From: Bordetella petrii
GTDB taxonomy: Bacteria; Pseudomonadota; Gammaproteobacteria; Burkholderiales; Burkholderiaceae_B
NCBI GenBank assembly: GCA_017745595.1
Contig: WMBV01000003.1
Location: forward strand, 124,001 to 188,000
Length of the DNA: 64,000 bases
Reading direction: 5' to 3'
The notes under the pieces are model-generated. The model was not told where the DNA came from. It did no database searches and saw nothing but the letters and a program-made list of their open reading frames with translations. The position numbers and the translations under genes are program-made. This document shows, in pieces, positions 34,535-43,563 of this stretch; the stretch's first letter is position 1; every line of letters begins with the position of its first letter.

Positions 34535-35542
34535 ATGCGCGGCAGTTTCCGGAAAGCGGGGCGCCGGGCCCCATCCTGGCGCGGCTTGCTTGCCGCGGCG
34601 GCCACGCTGGTGCTCGCCGCCTGGGTCCTGCCCGCGCAGGCCGCCGACGCCTATCCGAGCCGGCCCATCCGCCTGCTGGTGGGCTATGCCGCCGGCGGCC
34701 CCACCGATATTGCCGCCCGGCGGCTGGGTTCGCTGCTAAGCGGGCAACTGGGCCAGCCGGTCGTGGTCGAGAACAAGCCCGGCGTATCGGGCATGATCGC
34801 CATGAACCAGCTGGCCAAGGCGCCCGCCGATGGCTACACCGTCGCGCTTGCCACCACGCCGGTCATGGCGATTTCTCCCGTCCTGAACACCGACCAGGCT
34901 TTCGACCCCATCGACGATTTCACGCCCGTGGCGCGGTTCGTCGAGTACGGGCTGGTTTTGCTGGTGCCCCGGGATTCGCCCTTTACCAGCCTCGACGCGC
35001 TGATCAGCCATGCCCGCGCGCATCCGGGCGCCCTGTCTTATTCGTCGTCGGGGGTCGGCGGCACGGCGCACGTGTCGGCTGAACTGTTCGCGCAGCGCAG
35101 CGGGGCGCAGTTTCTGCATGTCCCGTACAAGGGGTCCGCTCCCGCGCTGGCAGACCTGATGGCCGGCGTGGTGGACTTCACGTTCGAAGTGGCCAGCACC
35201 GCCGAGCCCGCGGTCAAGAGCGGCAAGCTGCGCGCCCTGGCCGTGACGTCGCTGCACCGCAATCCCGCCTTCGAGGGCGTGCCCACCCTGGCCGAATCCA
35301 ATATGCCGGGTCTTGAAGTCACCGGCTGGTTCGGCATTTTCGCACCCCGGAACCTGCCGGCGGCGGTGCGCGATCGCCTGGCGGACGCCATCGACAACGC
35401 CGTCCGGCAGCCCGACTTCCAGCAGTACGCGAGCACGGGCGGCATTTCGGCGGCCTACGAGGCCCCTGCGCCGTTCAGCGACCGTCTGGCCAAAGACGTG
35501 GCCTTCTGGAAAGACATACTCGACAAGGCCGGCATCCAATAG
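34535..35542 (+). CDS. Bug-family (TctC-like) periplasmic solute-binding protein
   Basis: A 335-residue secreted receptor and the second of a tandem pair. The signal peptide has several Arg, then a Leu/Ala core ending near ALPAQAADAYP-like sequence (about 38-44). SRPIRLLVGYAAGGPTDIAA and VVVENKPGVSGMIAMNQLAK follow, with DGYTVALATTPV near 100. A GTG at 34505 that overlaps the previous stop is an alternative start adding ten residues; the ATG at 34535 gives a more normal signal peptide. The pair is not close enough in sequence to look like a recent duplication. Confidence 0.86.
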   Translation: MRGSFRKAGRRAPSWRGLLAAAATLVLAAWVLPAQAADAYPSRPIRLLVGYAAGGPTDIAARRLGSLLSGQLGQPVVVENKPGVSGMIAMNQLAKAPADGYTVALATTPVMAISPVLNTDQAFDPIDDFTPVARFVEYGLVLLVPRDSPFTSLDALISHARAHPGALSYSSSGVGGTAHVSAELFAQRSGAQFLHVPYKGSAPALADLMAGVVDFTFEVASTAEPAVKSGKLRALAVTSLHRNPAFEGVPTLAESNMPGLEVTGWFGIFAPRNLPAAVRDRLADAIDNAVRQPDFQQYASTGGISAAYEAPAPFSDRLAKDVAFWKDILDKAGIQ

Positions 35543-35559
35543 GGGCTACAAGGGCTACC

Positions 35560-35678
35560 CGGGTGTCCGACTCCCGCAAGGGTGTCGGACACCGAAGCGC
35601 GCGCGGGCTCTTTCACACGGCGGTGTCCGACACCCTGCGGGAGTCGGACACCTGGCAGAAGGAAGTCGGACACCTGGT
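35560..35678. repeat. Nested inverted-repeat element, copy 5
   Basis: Left arm 35560-35594 and right arm 35621-35654 flank a 26-bp spacer. All four half-sites have changed together to GTCCGAC/GTCGGAC, unlike the GTCTGAC/GTCAGAC of copy 4. A further half unit ends at 35678. It starts 18 bp after the Bug stop and ends about 50 bp before the riboswitch of metX. Confidence 0.92.
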
Positions 35679-35726
35679 AGGTCCGACCTCATCCCCCGGC
35701 AGTGCTAAACTCTTGAACATTCAACC

Positions 35727-35784
35727 GGCGCCGATTTGCCTGATCCGCTTGCGGGCGCCTCTATAAATCCAGCTAAAGAGGTCC
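35727..35784 (+). promoter_or_regulatory. SAM-II type riboswitch upstream of metX
   Basis: A 5' leader element matching the SAM-II consensus as I recall it. P1 is GGCGCC (35727-35732) paired with GGCGCC (35754-35759), with GATTT after the first strand and GCTTGC before the second. The 3' part reads ATAAATCCAGCTAAAGAGG. CCT at 35739-35741 can pair with AGG at 35779-35781, which is the Shine-Dalgarno of metX, so S-adenosylmethionine binding would hide the ribosome site. SAM-II controls methionine genes, which fits its neighbour. Confidence 0.82.
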
Positions 35785-35786
35785 GT

Positions 35787-37049
35787 ATGACCGCTCCCGT
35801 GCTTGCTCCGGCCGGGGGGCTTGCCCCCGGCGCCGTCACTGCCCCTGCCGAACCCGGTTCGGTGGGCATCGTCACCCCCCAGCTCATCCGCTTCGACGAA
35901 CCCCTGCAATTGGCCAGCGGCCAGGTGCTGCAGTCGTACGAACTCGCGGTCGAGACCTACGGCACCCTGAACGCCCGGCGCAACAATGCCGTGCTGGTGT
36001 GCCATGCCCTGAACGCCTCACACCACGTGGCCGGCGCGGCCGCCGACGATCCGAAGGATATCGGCTGGTGGGACAACATGGTGGGCCCCGGCAAGCCGCT
36101 GGATACCGATCGCTTCTTCGTGATCGGGGTCAACAACCTGGGATCGTGCTTCGGATCCACCGGGCCGGCCAGCATCAACCCGGCCACCGGGCATCCCTGG
36201 GGCGCCGCCTTTCCGGTGCTGACGGTCGAAGACTGGGTGCACGCGCAAGCGCGCCTGGCCGACCATTTCGGCATCGAACGCTTCGCCGCGGTCATGGGCG
36301 GTTCATTGGGCGGCATGCAGGCCCTGAGCTGGGCCATTACCTGCCCCGAGCGCGTCGCCCACTGCATCGTCATCGCCAGCACGCCGCGCCTGTCGGCGCA
36401 GAACATCGGCTTCAACGAAGTGGCGCGGCGCGCCATCATCACCGACCCGGACTTCCACGGCGGCGACTATTACGCGCACAACACCGTGCCGCGCCACGGC
36501 CTGTCGGTGGCGCGCATGATCGGCCACATCACGTATTTGTCCGACGACGACATGGCCGAAAAATTCGGCCGCACCCAGCGCGAGCCCGCCGAGGGCGGGG
36601 CGTACCGCTACGGCTACGACGTCGAGTTCGAAGTCGAATCGTACCTGCGCTACCAGGGCGAGAAATTCTCGCGCTACTTCGACGCCAACACGTATTTGCT
36701 GATCACCCGCGCGCTCGATTATTTCGATCCGGCGCGCGGCACCGGCGGCGACCTGGCGCGCGCCCTGCAGCCGGCGCGGGCGGATTTCCTGCTGGTGTCG
36801 TTTTCCACCGATTGGCGTTTCCCGCCCGAGCGCTCGCGCGAGATCGTGCGCGCGCTGCTGAAAAACGGCAGTCCGGTGACGTATGCCGAAATCGACGCGC
36901 CGCACGGCCACGATGCCTTCCTGCTCGACGACGCGCGCTATCACGCCGTGATGCGCGGCTATTACGAACGTATCGCGCGCGAACTCGGCCTGGACGGCCA
37001 GGAAGCTGCGGCCGCCGCGCCGGCCCGCGCCGAAGGATGCCCCGCATGA
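35787..37049 (+). CDS. metX: Homoserine O-acyltransferase
   Basis: A 420-residue alpha/beta-hydrolase-fold acyltransferase that activates homoserine for methionine synthesis. The nucleophile elbow is [14 protein letters not shown] near residues 170-183, with Asp in [10 protein letters not shown] near 350 and His in [13 protein letters not shown] near 382 completing the triad. The N-terminal 30 residues are Ala/Pro-rich. Betaproteobacterial MetX proteins may use succinyl-CoA instead of acetyl-CoA, and the acyl donor was not decided here. The ATG at 35787 follows AAAGAGG directly, which is also part of the riboswitch. Its stop overlaps the metW start. Confidence 0.93.
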   Translation: MTAPVLAPAGGLAPGAVTAPAEPGSVGIVTPQLIRFDEPLQLASGQVLQSYELAVETYGTLNARRNNAVLVCHALNASHHVAGAAADDPKDIGWWDNMVGPGKPLDTDRFFVIGVNNLGSCFGSTGPASINPATGHPWGAAFPVLTVEDWVHAQARLADHFGIERFAAVMGGSLGGMQALSWAITCPERVAHCIVIASTPRLSAQNIGFNEVARRAIITDPDFHGGDYYAHNTVPRHGLSVARMIGHITYLSDDDMAEKFGRTQREPAEGGAYRYGYDVEFEVESYLRYQGEKFSRYFDANTYLLITRALDYFDPARGTGGDLARALQPARADFLLVSFSTDWRFPPERSREIVRALLKNGSPVTYAEIDAPHGHDAFLLDDARYHAVMRGYYERIARELGLDGQEAAAAAPARAEGCPA

Positions 37050-37666
37050 ACCCTGTATCCGCCCACCCCGGCCGCGCGGCCGATATGCGTCCCGACCTGG
37101 TCCGCATCGCCAGCTGGGTCGAGCCCGGCAGCCGGGTGCTCGACCTGGGTTGCGGCGACGGAGCGCTGCTGGCGCATTTGCGCGACCAGCGGCAGGTCAG
37201 CGGCGCCGGCGTCGAGATCGACGACAACCACGTCATCGCCTGCGTGCGGCGCGGCGTCGAGGTCATCCAGCAGAACCTGGAAGACGGGCTGGCGCTGTTC
37301 GACAGTAAGCAGTTCGACACCGTGGTGCTGTCGCAGACGCTGCAGTCCATGCACCGCACCGAACACATCCTGCGCGAGATGGCGCGGGTGGCGCGCTACG
37401 GCATCGTGTCGTTTCCCAACTTCGGCTACTGGCCGCACGGCTGGTCGATCCTGCGCGGACGCATGCCGGTAACGGGCCAGATGCCGTACCAGTGGTACAA
37501 CACGCCCAATATCCACCTGTGCACCTTGCGCGATTTCGAGCGCCTGGCCGCCGATCTGGGCCTGCGCATCCTCGAGCGCGCCACCTTCCACGAAGGCCGC
37601 GAAATCACGGTGCTGCCGGGCTGGCGCAGCACCCTGGCGGTGTACCGCTACGCCGCCGGGCGATGA
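37046..37666 (+). CDS. metW: Methionine biosynthesis protein MetW
   Basis: A 206-residue methyltransferase-fold protein. The SAM-binding motif is [16 protein letters not shown] near residues 31-46, followed by [20 protein letters not shown] near 56-75. [20 protein letters not shown] near 127-146 is typical of MetW. MetW is required with MetX for homoserine acylation in many proteobacteria. The start overlaps the metX stop (ATGA), so the two are co-translated and both lie under SAM-riboswitch control. Confidence 0.93.
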   Translation: MNPVSAHPGRAADMRPDLVRIASWVEPGSRVLDLGCGDGALLAHLRDQRQVSGAGVEIDDNHVIACVRRGVEVIQQNLEDGLALFDSKQFDTVVLSQTLQSMHRTEHILREMARVARYGIVSFPNFGYWPHGWSILRGRMPVTGQMPYQWYNTPNIHLCTLRDFERLAADLGLRILERATFHEGREITVLPGWRSTLAVYRYAAGR

Positions 37667-37680
37667 TCGGGTTGGTTGAT

Positions 37681-37766
37681 CGGGTGTCAGGCTCCGCAGG
37701 TGCCTGACACCGTACGATTGAAACAGCCAAGGCACACAGCGGTGTCAGGCACCTGCGGAGCCTGAA
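37681..37766. repeat. Nested inverted-repeat element, copy 6, right arm truncated
   Basis: Left arm 37681-37712 and right arm 37740-37766 flank a 27-bp spacer. The half-sites are GTCAGGC/GCCTGAC and the loops are shortened to TCCGCAG-like sequence. The right arm stops before its last CACCTG, and a different repeat begins within 2 bp. It starts 15 bp after the metW stop. Confidence 0.88.
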
Positions 37767-37767
37767 G

Positions 37768-37858
37768 TGAAAGTCCCACCCCCGAAGCGCTGCGCGCTTC
37801 CCCCTCAAGGGGGCGACGCTGGCGGACCGGCAAAGCCGGATCCACGGCGTCCCCGATC
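37768..37858. repeat. Triple-hairpin intergenic repeat
   Basis: Three hairpins follow in series: GAAGCGC-TGC-GCGCTTC (37784-37800), CCCCCTCAAGGGGG (about 37800-37813) and CCGG-CAAA-GCCGG (near 37828-37840). I recall this composition as a common dispersed repeat in Bordetella, Achromobacter and related genomes, but this was not checked. It lies between metW and the AmpG-like gene, directly against the truncated arm of repeat copy 6. Confidence 0.65.
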
Positions 37859-37875
37859 GGCGGCCATTGGTTAAT

Positions 37876-39162
37876 ATGCCGTGTCCGGCGCGGCCCGCGC
37901 CGCCATTGCAGGAGCTGTCTATTTCCGCCGCATCCCATGTCTATTTCAGCCGCCGGGTCGCGCCCCTGCTGGTGCTGGGGTTCGCCAGCGGGCTGCCGCT
38001 GGCCCTGACCGGCGGCACGCTGCAGGCCTGGGCCACGGTCGATGGCGTATCGCTCGAACAAATCGGCTTTCTTACCCTGGTGGGGTCGGCCTATACGCTG
38101 AAGTTCCTGTGGGCGCCGCTGGTCGACCGCTATGTGCCGCCGCTGCTGGGGCGCCGGCGCGGCTGGATGCTGGTGACGCAGTTGTTGCTGGCGGCCGCCA
38201 TCATGGCCATGGGCGCGCTGTCGCCGGCCTCGGCGCTGCTGCCGCTGGCCTTGCTGGCCGTGGCGGTGGCGTTCTTTTCCGCTACCCAGGACATCGCTTT
38301 CGACGCCTATTGCACCGACGTGCTGCGCCGCGAAGAGCGCGGCGCGGGCGCGGCCATCAAGGTACTGGGCTATCGGCTGGCCATGGTGGTGTCGGGCGGG
38401 CTGGCGCTGATCATTGCCGACCAGTGGCTGGGCTGGGGCGCCACCTATGTATTGATGGGCGTGCTGATGCTGGCCTGCGCGCTGGCGACCCTATGGGCGC
38501 CCGAGCCCGAACAGCCCGCCAGCGCGCCGCGCAGCCTGGGCCTGGCGGTGGTCGAGCCGTTCCGCGAATTCTTCAGCCGGCGCGGCGCCTACACGGTGCT
38601 GGCCCTGATCGTGCTGTACAAGCTGGGCGATGCCTTCGCGGGAGCGCTGTCCACGACCTTCCTGATCCGCGGCGCCGGCTTCGACCCCACCCAGGTCGGC
38701 ACGGTAAACAAGGTGCTGGGGCTGGCGGCCACCATCGTCGGCGCGTTGGCCGGCGGCTCGCTGATGGCCCGCTGGGGCCTGTACCGCTCGCTGATGGCGT
38801 TCGGCATTCTGCAGGCCATTTCCAACCTGGGCTACTGGGTGCTGGCCGTCAGCCCCAAGAGCATCTGGCTGATGGCGGCCGCGGTGGGCATCGAGAACCT
38901 GTGCGGCGGGCTGGGCACCGCGTCGTTCGTGGCCTTGCTGATGGCGCTATGCCAGCACCGCTTTTCGGCCACGCAATTCGCCTTGCTGTCGGCCCTGTCG
39001 GCGGTCGGCCGCATCTATCTGGCGGGGCCCCTGACGCCGCCGCTGGTGCACAGCCTGGGCTGGCCCGGTTTCTTCATGCTGACGGTGGTCATCGCGGTGC
39101 CGGGCCTGCTGCTGCTCTGGAGCCAGCGCCGCACCATCGACGCGCTGGAGCCGCCGGCCTGA
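37876..39162 (+). CDS. MFS transporter, AmpG-like (muropeptide permease family)
   Basis: A 428-residue major facilitator with about twelve hydrophobic segments. The first begins near residue 28 (APLLVLGFASGLPLALTGGT, the AmpG-type opening), followed by YTLKFLWAPLVDRY near 75-88 and FFSATQDIAFDAYCTDVLRR near 133-152. These match AmpG proteins, which import anhydromuropeptides for wall recycling. The start is uncertain: ATG 37876 gives an N-terminal stretch with little similarity, and a good AGGAG near 37910 suggests a later, non-ATG start. A related sugar or siderophore permease role is possible. Confidence 0.8.
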   Translation: MPCPARPAPPLQELSISAASHVYFSRRVAPLLVLGFASGLPLALTGGTLQAWATVDGVSLEQIGFLTLVGSAYTLKFLWAPLVDRYVPPLLGRRRGWMLVTQLLLAAAIMAMGALSPASALLPLALLAVAVAFFSATQDIAFDAYCTDVLRREERGAGAAIKVLGYRLAMVVSGGLALIIADQWLGWGATYVLMGVLMLACALATLWAPEPEQPASAPRSLGLAVVEPFREFFSRRGAYTVLALIVLYKLGDAFAGALSTTFLIRGAGFDPTQVGTVNKVLGLAATIVGALAGGSLMARWGLYRSLMAFGILQAISNLGYWVLAVSPKSIWLMAAAVGIENLCGGLGTASFVALLMALCQHRFSATQFALLSALSAVGRIYLAGPLTPPLVHSLGWPGFFMLTVVIAVPGLLLLWSQRRTIDALEPPA

Positions 39163-39192
39163 CGGCCCGCGCGCGTTGTCCGCGAGATTGCC

Positions 39193-39831
39193 ATGCATGC
39201 TGAAACGTCCACCTTATTGCTGCACGCGCTGTACCTGGTCGCCATCGTGGCCGAGGCGATGACGGCCGCGCTGGCGGCGGGCCGCCGCGACATGGACTGG
39301 ATGGGGGTGTGCATCATCGCCTGCGTCACCGCGCTGGGCGGCGGGTCGCTGCGCGATGTGCTGCTGGGCCACTATCCGCTGACCTGGGTGGCGCACCCCG
39401 AATACCTGGGCATGACGGCCGGCGCGGCGCTGCTGACCGCGCTGGGGGCGCCGCTGATGCGGCGCCTGCGCAGCCTGTTCTTGCTGCTGGACGCGGTGGG
39501 GCTGGTGGCTTTCACGGTCATCGGCTGCAAGGTCGCCCAGCAGATGCAACTGCCGGTCAGTATCGTACTGATCAGCGGCATGATCACCGGCTGCGCCGGC
39601 GGGGTGCTGCGCGACGTGCTGTGCAACGACGTGCCGTTGCTGTTCCGCAAAGAACTCTACGCCAGCGTGTCCCTGGTGACGGGCGGCCTGTACATGGGGT
39701 TGCTGGCGGCGGGCCTGTCGCCCAACGCGGCGGTGCCGGTGGCGCTGGCCGTAGGCCTGGCCTTCCGCCTGCTGGCGCTGCGCTTCAATTGGCAGATGCC
39801 GCGCTTCGTGTACCGCGACGACTGGCATTAG
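39193..39831 (+). CDS. TRIC-family membrane channel (UPF0126)
   Basis: A 212-residue protein of the UPF0126/bacterial TRIC family, with seven hydrophobic segments arranged as two three-helix repeats plus one. Each repeat carries the family motif: ALGGGSLRDVLLG near residues 47-59 and GCAGGVLRDVLCND near 134-147. Characterised relatives are trimeric cation channels; the physiological role in bacteria is unclear. It follows the AmpG-like gene by 30 bp in the same direction and may share its transcript. It ends 22 bp before an intergenic repeat. Confidence 0.87.
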   Translation: MHAETSTLLLHALYLVAIVAEAMTAALAAGRRDMDWMGVCIIACVTALGGGSLRDVLLGHYPLTWVAHPEYLGMTAGAALLTALGAPLMRRLRSLFLLLDAVGLVAFTVIGCKVAQQMQLPVSIVLISGMITGCAGGVLRDVLCNDVPLLFRKELYASVSLVTGGLYMGLLAAGLSPNAAVPVALAVGLAFRLLALRFNWQMPRFVYRDDWH

Positions 39832-39852
39832 CGAGCGGTAAGGCGGGCAGAT

Positions 39853-39945
39853 CAGGTGTCTGACTCCGAAGGTGTCAGACACCGAAGTGTGCACCAGCCA
39901 TTCAGATCCAACGGTGTCTGACACCCTGCGGGAGTCAGACACCTG
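39853..39945. repeat. Nested inverted-repeat element, copy 7
   Basis: Left arm 39853-39884 (short loop TCCGAAG) and right arm 39912-39945 (full loop) flank a 27-bp spacer. Both hairpins have GTCTGAC/GTCAGAC stems. A decayed fragment follows to about 39974. It lies between the convergent TRIC and gdhA genes, 22 and 38 bp from their stops. Confidence 0.9.
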
Positions 39946-39982
39946 GCCAGGCCGGGTGTCCCCCACCTGGCCGGGCACTGCC

Positions 39983-41326
39983 TCAATACAAGCCTTGCTG
40001 GCGCATCGCGTCGGCCACCTTGACGAAGCCGGCGATGTTGGCGCCGTCGAGGTAGTTGACGGCGGTGCCGCGGCCCTGGCCGTGGCGCACGCAGTTTTCG
40101 TGGATGTCGCGCATGATGGCGTGCAGGCGCTGGTCGACTTCGTCGCGGGTCCAGGCCAGGCGGATGGCGTTCTGGCTCATTTCCAGGCCCGAGACGGCCA
40201 CGCCGCCGGCGTTGCTGGCCTTGCCCGGGGCATACAGTACGCCCGCGTCGATGAAGGCCGTGGCGGCTTCCAGGGTGGACGGCATGTTGGCGCCTTCGGC
40301 CACGCACTTCACGCCATTGGCGATCAGGGCGCGGGCATCGTCGATTTCCAGCTCGTTCTGCGTGGCGCAGGGCAGGGCCACGTCGACCGGCACGTGCCAC
40401 GGGCGCTTGCCGGCGGCGTAGGTCAGCTTGAACTGGCCGGCGTATTCGGCCAGGCGGCCGCGCAGGTCGTTCTTCAGGTGCATCAGCGCGGCCAGTTTTT
40501 CGTGCGTGAAGCCGGCCTCGTCGATGACCGTGCCTTCCGAGTCGGACACCGTGACCACGCGCGCGCCCAGCGTCATGGCCTTTTCGATGGCGTACTGGGC
40601 CACGTTGCCCGAGCCCGACACCGACACGCGCAGGCCGTCGAACGACAGGCCTTCGCGCTTGAGCATTTCTTCGGCGAAGTACACCGTGCCGTAGCCGGTG
40701 GCTTCGGGGCGGATCAGGCTGCCGCCGAAGGTCAGGCCCTTGCCGGTGAACACGCTGGCGGCCGAGTTGGACAGCTTTTTCATCATGCCGGCCATGAAAC
40801 CGACTTCGCGCGCGCCCACGCCCATGTCGCCGGCGGGCACGTCGGTGTCCGGGCCCAGGTGGCGGTGCAGCTCGATCATCAGCGCCTGGCAGAAGCGCAT
40901 GACTTCGGCGTCGGACTTGCCCTTGGGGTCGAAATCGGAACCGCCCTTGCCGCCGCCCATGGGCAGCGTGGTCAGGGCGTTTTTCAGGGTCTGCTCGAAG
41001 GCCAGGAACTTCAGCACCGACAGGTTCACCGACGGGTGGAAGCGCATGCCGCCCTTGAACGGCCCGATGGCCGAACTGTGCTGCACGCGGAAGGCGCGGT
41101 TGACGCGGGACTGGCCCTGGTCGTCGGTCCAGCACACGCGGAACTGGATCACGCGCTCGGGTTCGACCAGCCGCTCGAGCAGGGCGTACTCGGCGTAATG
41201 CGGGTGCTGCTGTAAAAAGGGCCACAAGCTGGACATGACTTCGTGTACAGCTTGCATGAATTCGGGTTGCTGCGGGTCGCGCGCGGCGACCTGGCGCAGA
41301 AAGTCATCTAGACTCTGCAGTTTCAA
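39983..41326 (-). CDS. gdhA: NADP-type glutamate dehydrogenase
   Basis: A 447-residue glutamate dehydrogenase, which reductively aminates 2-oxoglutarate. The substrate site is IGPFKGGMRFHPSVN near residues 86-100 and LPMGGGKGGSDFDPKGKSDA near 120-139, with the catalytic Lys. The dinucleotide domain has VSVSGSGNVAQYAIEKAM near 236-253. The start is a TTG: the codon at 41326 lies 5 bp after AGGAGA, gives the normal family length, and no ATG occurs nearby in frame. Upstream is a 419-bp gap holding its promoter. No regulator is adjacent. Confidence 0.92.
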   Translation of the reverse strand: MKLQSLDDFLRQVAARDPQQPEFMQAVHEVMSSLWPFLQQHPHYAEYALLERLVEPERVIQFRVCWTDDQGQSRVNRAFRVQHSSAIGPFKGGMRFHPSVNLSVLKFLAFEQTLKNALTTLPMGGGKGGSDFDPKGKSDAEVMRFCQALMIELHRHLGPDTDVPAGDMGVGAREVGFMAGMMKKLSNSAASVFTGKGLTFGGSLIRPEATGYGTVYFAEEMLKREGLSFDGLRVSVSGSGNVAQYAIEKAMTLGARVVTVSDSEGTVIDEAGFTHEKLAALMHLKNDLRGRLAEYAGQFKLTYAAGKRPWHVPVDVALPCATQNELEIDDARALIANGVKCVAEGANMPSTLEAATAFIDAGVLYAPGKASNAGGVAVSGLEMSQNAIRLAWTRDEVDQRLHAIMRDIHENCVRHGQGRGTAVNYLDGANIAGFVKVADAMRQQGLY

Positions 41327-41745
41327 GGGGGTCTCCTGGGAACGCCGCAAGCCGGTGCGGGACTGCCCGGATGTGGTGCGAATGAGGTCCAAGTCAGTGC
41401 GAAACGGCACTGGTTCGGTGCGCAATTGTAGGGCCAACATCCGGCCCGCGCAAAATCGCCATCGGCCGCAAACCCGCATGGATATTGGGCTTACGGAATC
41501 CTGTAATTGGGGACACTACATGCCTGGAAAAGCCGGATAAACCGTATTCCGGACCTGCCGGCGGCCCGGAATGCCCGGTTTCTCTGGGGAAATTATTCTG
41601 TCCCTATTATTTGACGCCGGACACCATGCGGCGGCCGGGGCGGGGCACCCCTAGGACCGGTCCGATTCGCAGGGGGCGGCGCGGCACATCCCGGCAGTTG
41701 GGGCCAATAATACGACCCCATTTTTAGGCGGCCCCGCTGGGCAGC
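41327..41745. other. Intergenic region upstream of gdhA
   Basis: A 419-bp gap between the gdhA start and the xth stop, with no convincing gene. It contains an inverted repeat ATTCCGG (41546-41552) and CCGGAAT (41566-41572), an AT-rich patch GGGGAAATTATTCTG followed by TCCCTATTATTTG (41587-41614), and an AATTGGGGACA motif near 41505. These may belong to the gdhA control region or to decayed repeats. No site could be assigned with confidence. Confidence 0.4.
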
Positions 41746-42534
41746 TTACAGGTCGGCTTCGTAGTCGATGGTCAGCGGCGCGTGGTCGCTGAAACGCTCG
41801 TCTTTGTAGATGGCGACGCCGCGGGCGCGCGCCGCGATGCCCGGCGTGGCGATCTGGTAATCGATGCGCCACCCTACGTTCTTGGCCCAGGCCTGGCCGC
41901 GGTTGCTCCACCAGGTGTATTGGTCGGGCCGTTCGTCCAGGGTGCGGAATACGTCGACGAAACCGCGCCGGTCGAATACCTCGGTCAGCCAGGCGCGCTC
42001 TTCCGGCAGGAAGCCCGAGTTTTTCTGGTTGCCCTTCCAGTTTTTCAGGTCGATTTCCTTGTGCGCGATGTTCCAGTCGCCGCAGATCACGAATTCCCGG
42101 CCGGTTTTCCGGTGCTCGTGCATCAGTTCGTCGAGCCAGGGGCCGAACACGTCCAGGAAGCGGTACTTGGCCTGCTGGCGCTCGTCGCCGCTGGAGCCCG
42201 AGGGCAGGTAGGCGCTGATCACCGACAGGTTCTGCCAGTCGGCGCGGATGATGCGGCCTTCGGCATCGAATTCTTCGCAGTTCAGGCCGGTTTGCACGCG
42301 CTCGGCCGCGTTGCGCAGGTACAGGCCCACCCCGCTGTAGCCTTTCTTGAGGGCATGGCAGAAGTGGCCGGTATAGCCGGGCGGGTGCCGCAGGTCGTCG
42401 GTGAGATCGTCGTGGGCGATCTTGATTTCCTGCAGGCACAGCACATCGGCGCTGTGGGTCTGCATCCAGGGCTGCAGGCCTTTGCGGAAGGCGGATCGGA
42501 TGCCGTTGAGGTTGATCGAGGTAATGCGCAGCAC
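41746..42534 (-). CDS. xth: Exodeoxyribonuclease III
   Basis: A 262-residue AP endonuclease/3'-5' exonuclease for DNA repair. The N-terminus is LRITSINLNGIRSAFRKG, followed by the metal-binding Glu in VLCLQEIKIAHDD near residue 34 and the active-site CGDWNIAHKEIDLKN near 150. YQIAT and SDHAPLTIDYEADL at the end hold the Asp-His pair. The start is GTG at 42534, 8 bp after AGGAG, since the ExoIII fold begins directly with it; the longer frame gives a non-homologous Arg-rich leader. It is divergent from pyrE. Confidence 0.92.
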   Translation of the reverse strand: MLRITSINLNGIRSAFRKGLQPWMQTHSADVLCLQEIKIAHDDLTDDLRHPPGYTGHFCHALKKGYSGVGLYLRNAAERVQTGLNCEEFDAEGRIIRADWQNLSVISAYLPSGSSGDERQQAKYRFLDVFGPWLDELMHEHRKTGREFVICGDWNIAHKEIDLKNWKGNQKNSGFLPEERAWLTEVFDRRGFVDVFRTLDERPDQYTWWSNRGQAWAKNVGWRIDYQIATPGIAARARGVAIYKDERFSDHAPLTIDYEADL

Positions 42535-42688
42535 GACGGAACTCCTGAAAAAAGCGGCCGGCCGGCGCCGGTCCAAGGGCCGACTTTAACCGACACGCGT
42601 ACCGCCCGCGCAAGCTCCGGCCGCCGGGCGCCGCGATGAAGAAAGCTAAAATGCCGGACCATCATCGTCTTTTCGGAACCCGCCCCGC

Positions 42689-43366
42689 ATGGCCGCCGCT
42701 ACCGCCACCTCTACCGACTTCGTCCGTTTCGCCCTCGATGAGGGCGTGCTGCGCTTTGGCAGCTTCAAGGTCAAGTCCGGCCGCATCAGCCCTTATTTCT
42801 TCAATGCGGGCCTGTTCAACGGCGGCGCCTCGGTGGGCCGGCTGGCGCAGTTTTACGCGCAGACGCTGCTCGATTCGGGCATCGCCTTCGATATGCTGTT
42901 CGGGCCGGCCTACAAGGGCATTCCGCTGGCCACGGCCACGGCCGTGGCCCTGGCGGGCCATCCGGGCATGGCCGGGCGCGACGTGCCTTTCGCCTTCAAC
43001 CGCAAAGAAGCCAAAGACCACGGCGAAGGCGGCACCCTGGTGGGCGCCCCGCTGCAAGGCAAGGTGGTCATCATCGACGACGTGATCACCGCCGGCACTT
43101 CGGTGCGCGAGTCGGTCGACATCATCCGCGCCGCGGGCGCCGAGCCGGCCGCCGTGCTGATCGCCCTGGACCGCCAGGAACGCGCCGGCCCCGACGACGC
43201 CCTGTCGCCCCATTCAGCCGTGCAGGACGTGGCCCAGACCTACGGGATGCCGGTGATCAGCATTGCCTCGCTGGCGGATATCCTGGATTTGCTGCGGGAC
43301 GATGCCCAGTTCGCGGGAAACCGCGAGGCGGTGCTGGCCTACCGGGCCAAATACGGGGTGGTTTGA
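42689..43366 (+). CDS. pyrE: Orotate phosphoribosyltransferase
   Basis: A 225-residue enzyme joining orotate and PRPP in pyrimidine synthesis. The N-terminal block [20 protein letters not shown] near residues 21-40 holds orotate contacts. [11 protein letters not shown] near 71 and [13 protein letters not shown] near 102-114 form the flexible catalytic loop, and the PRPP motif is [17 protein letters not shown] near 126-142. The gene is monocistronic as far as can be seen, divergent from xth by 154 bp. It ends 91 bp before a repeat element. Confidence 0.94.
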   Translation: MAAATATSTDFVRFALDEGVLRFGSFKVKSGRISPYFFNAGLFNGGASVGRLAQFYAQTLLDSGIAFDMLFGPAYKGIPLATATAVALAGHPGMAGRDVPFAFNRKEAKDHGEGGTLVGAPLQGKVVIIDDVITAGTSVRESVDIIRAAGAEPAAVLIALDRQERAGPDDALSPHSAVQDVAQTYGMPVISIASLADILDLLRDDAQFAGNREAVLAYRAKYGVV

Positions 43367-43456
43367 ATCCTCTGCTGTTCCGAGGGCATTCTTTTGGGGT
43401 GTTGTGCGGCCGACACCGCGTCGTCAGCCTGCGGCTTTCTTCGGTTTACACATTGC

Positions 43457-43550
43457 CAGGTGTCAGGCTCCGCAGGTGCCTGACACCGCTGCGTGCCGAG
43501 GCTGTTTCGGTTGAGCGGTGTCTGGCACCCTGGCGGGAGCCAGACACCTG
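43457..43550. repeat. Nested inverted-repeat element, copy 8
   Basis: Left arm 43457-43488 and right arm 43516-43550 flank a 27-bp spacer. The left hairpin uses GTCAGGC/GCCTGAC and the right GTCTGGC/GCCAGAC. The two arms therefore differ from each other, but each remains internally paired. It lies between the convergent pyrE and gatB genes. Confidence 0.9.
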
Positions 43551-43563
43551 ACAACCAAGCCTA

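Noticed and set aside
41327-41745. Insertion-sequence or RAYT remnant upstream of gdhA
   Set aside because: Only short motifs (AATTGGGGACA, GGGGAAATTATTCTG) recall such elements; no terminal repeats or coding remnant could be shown.
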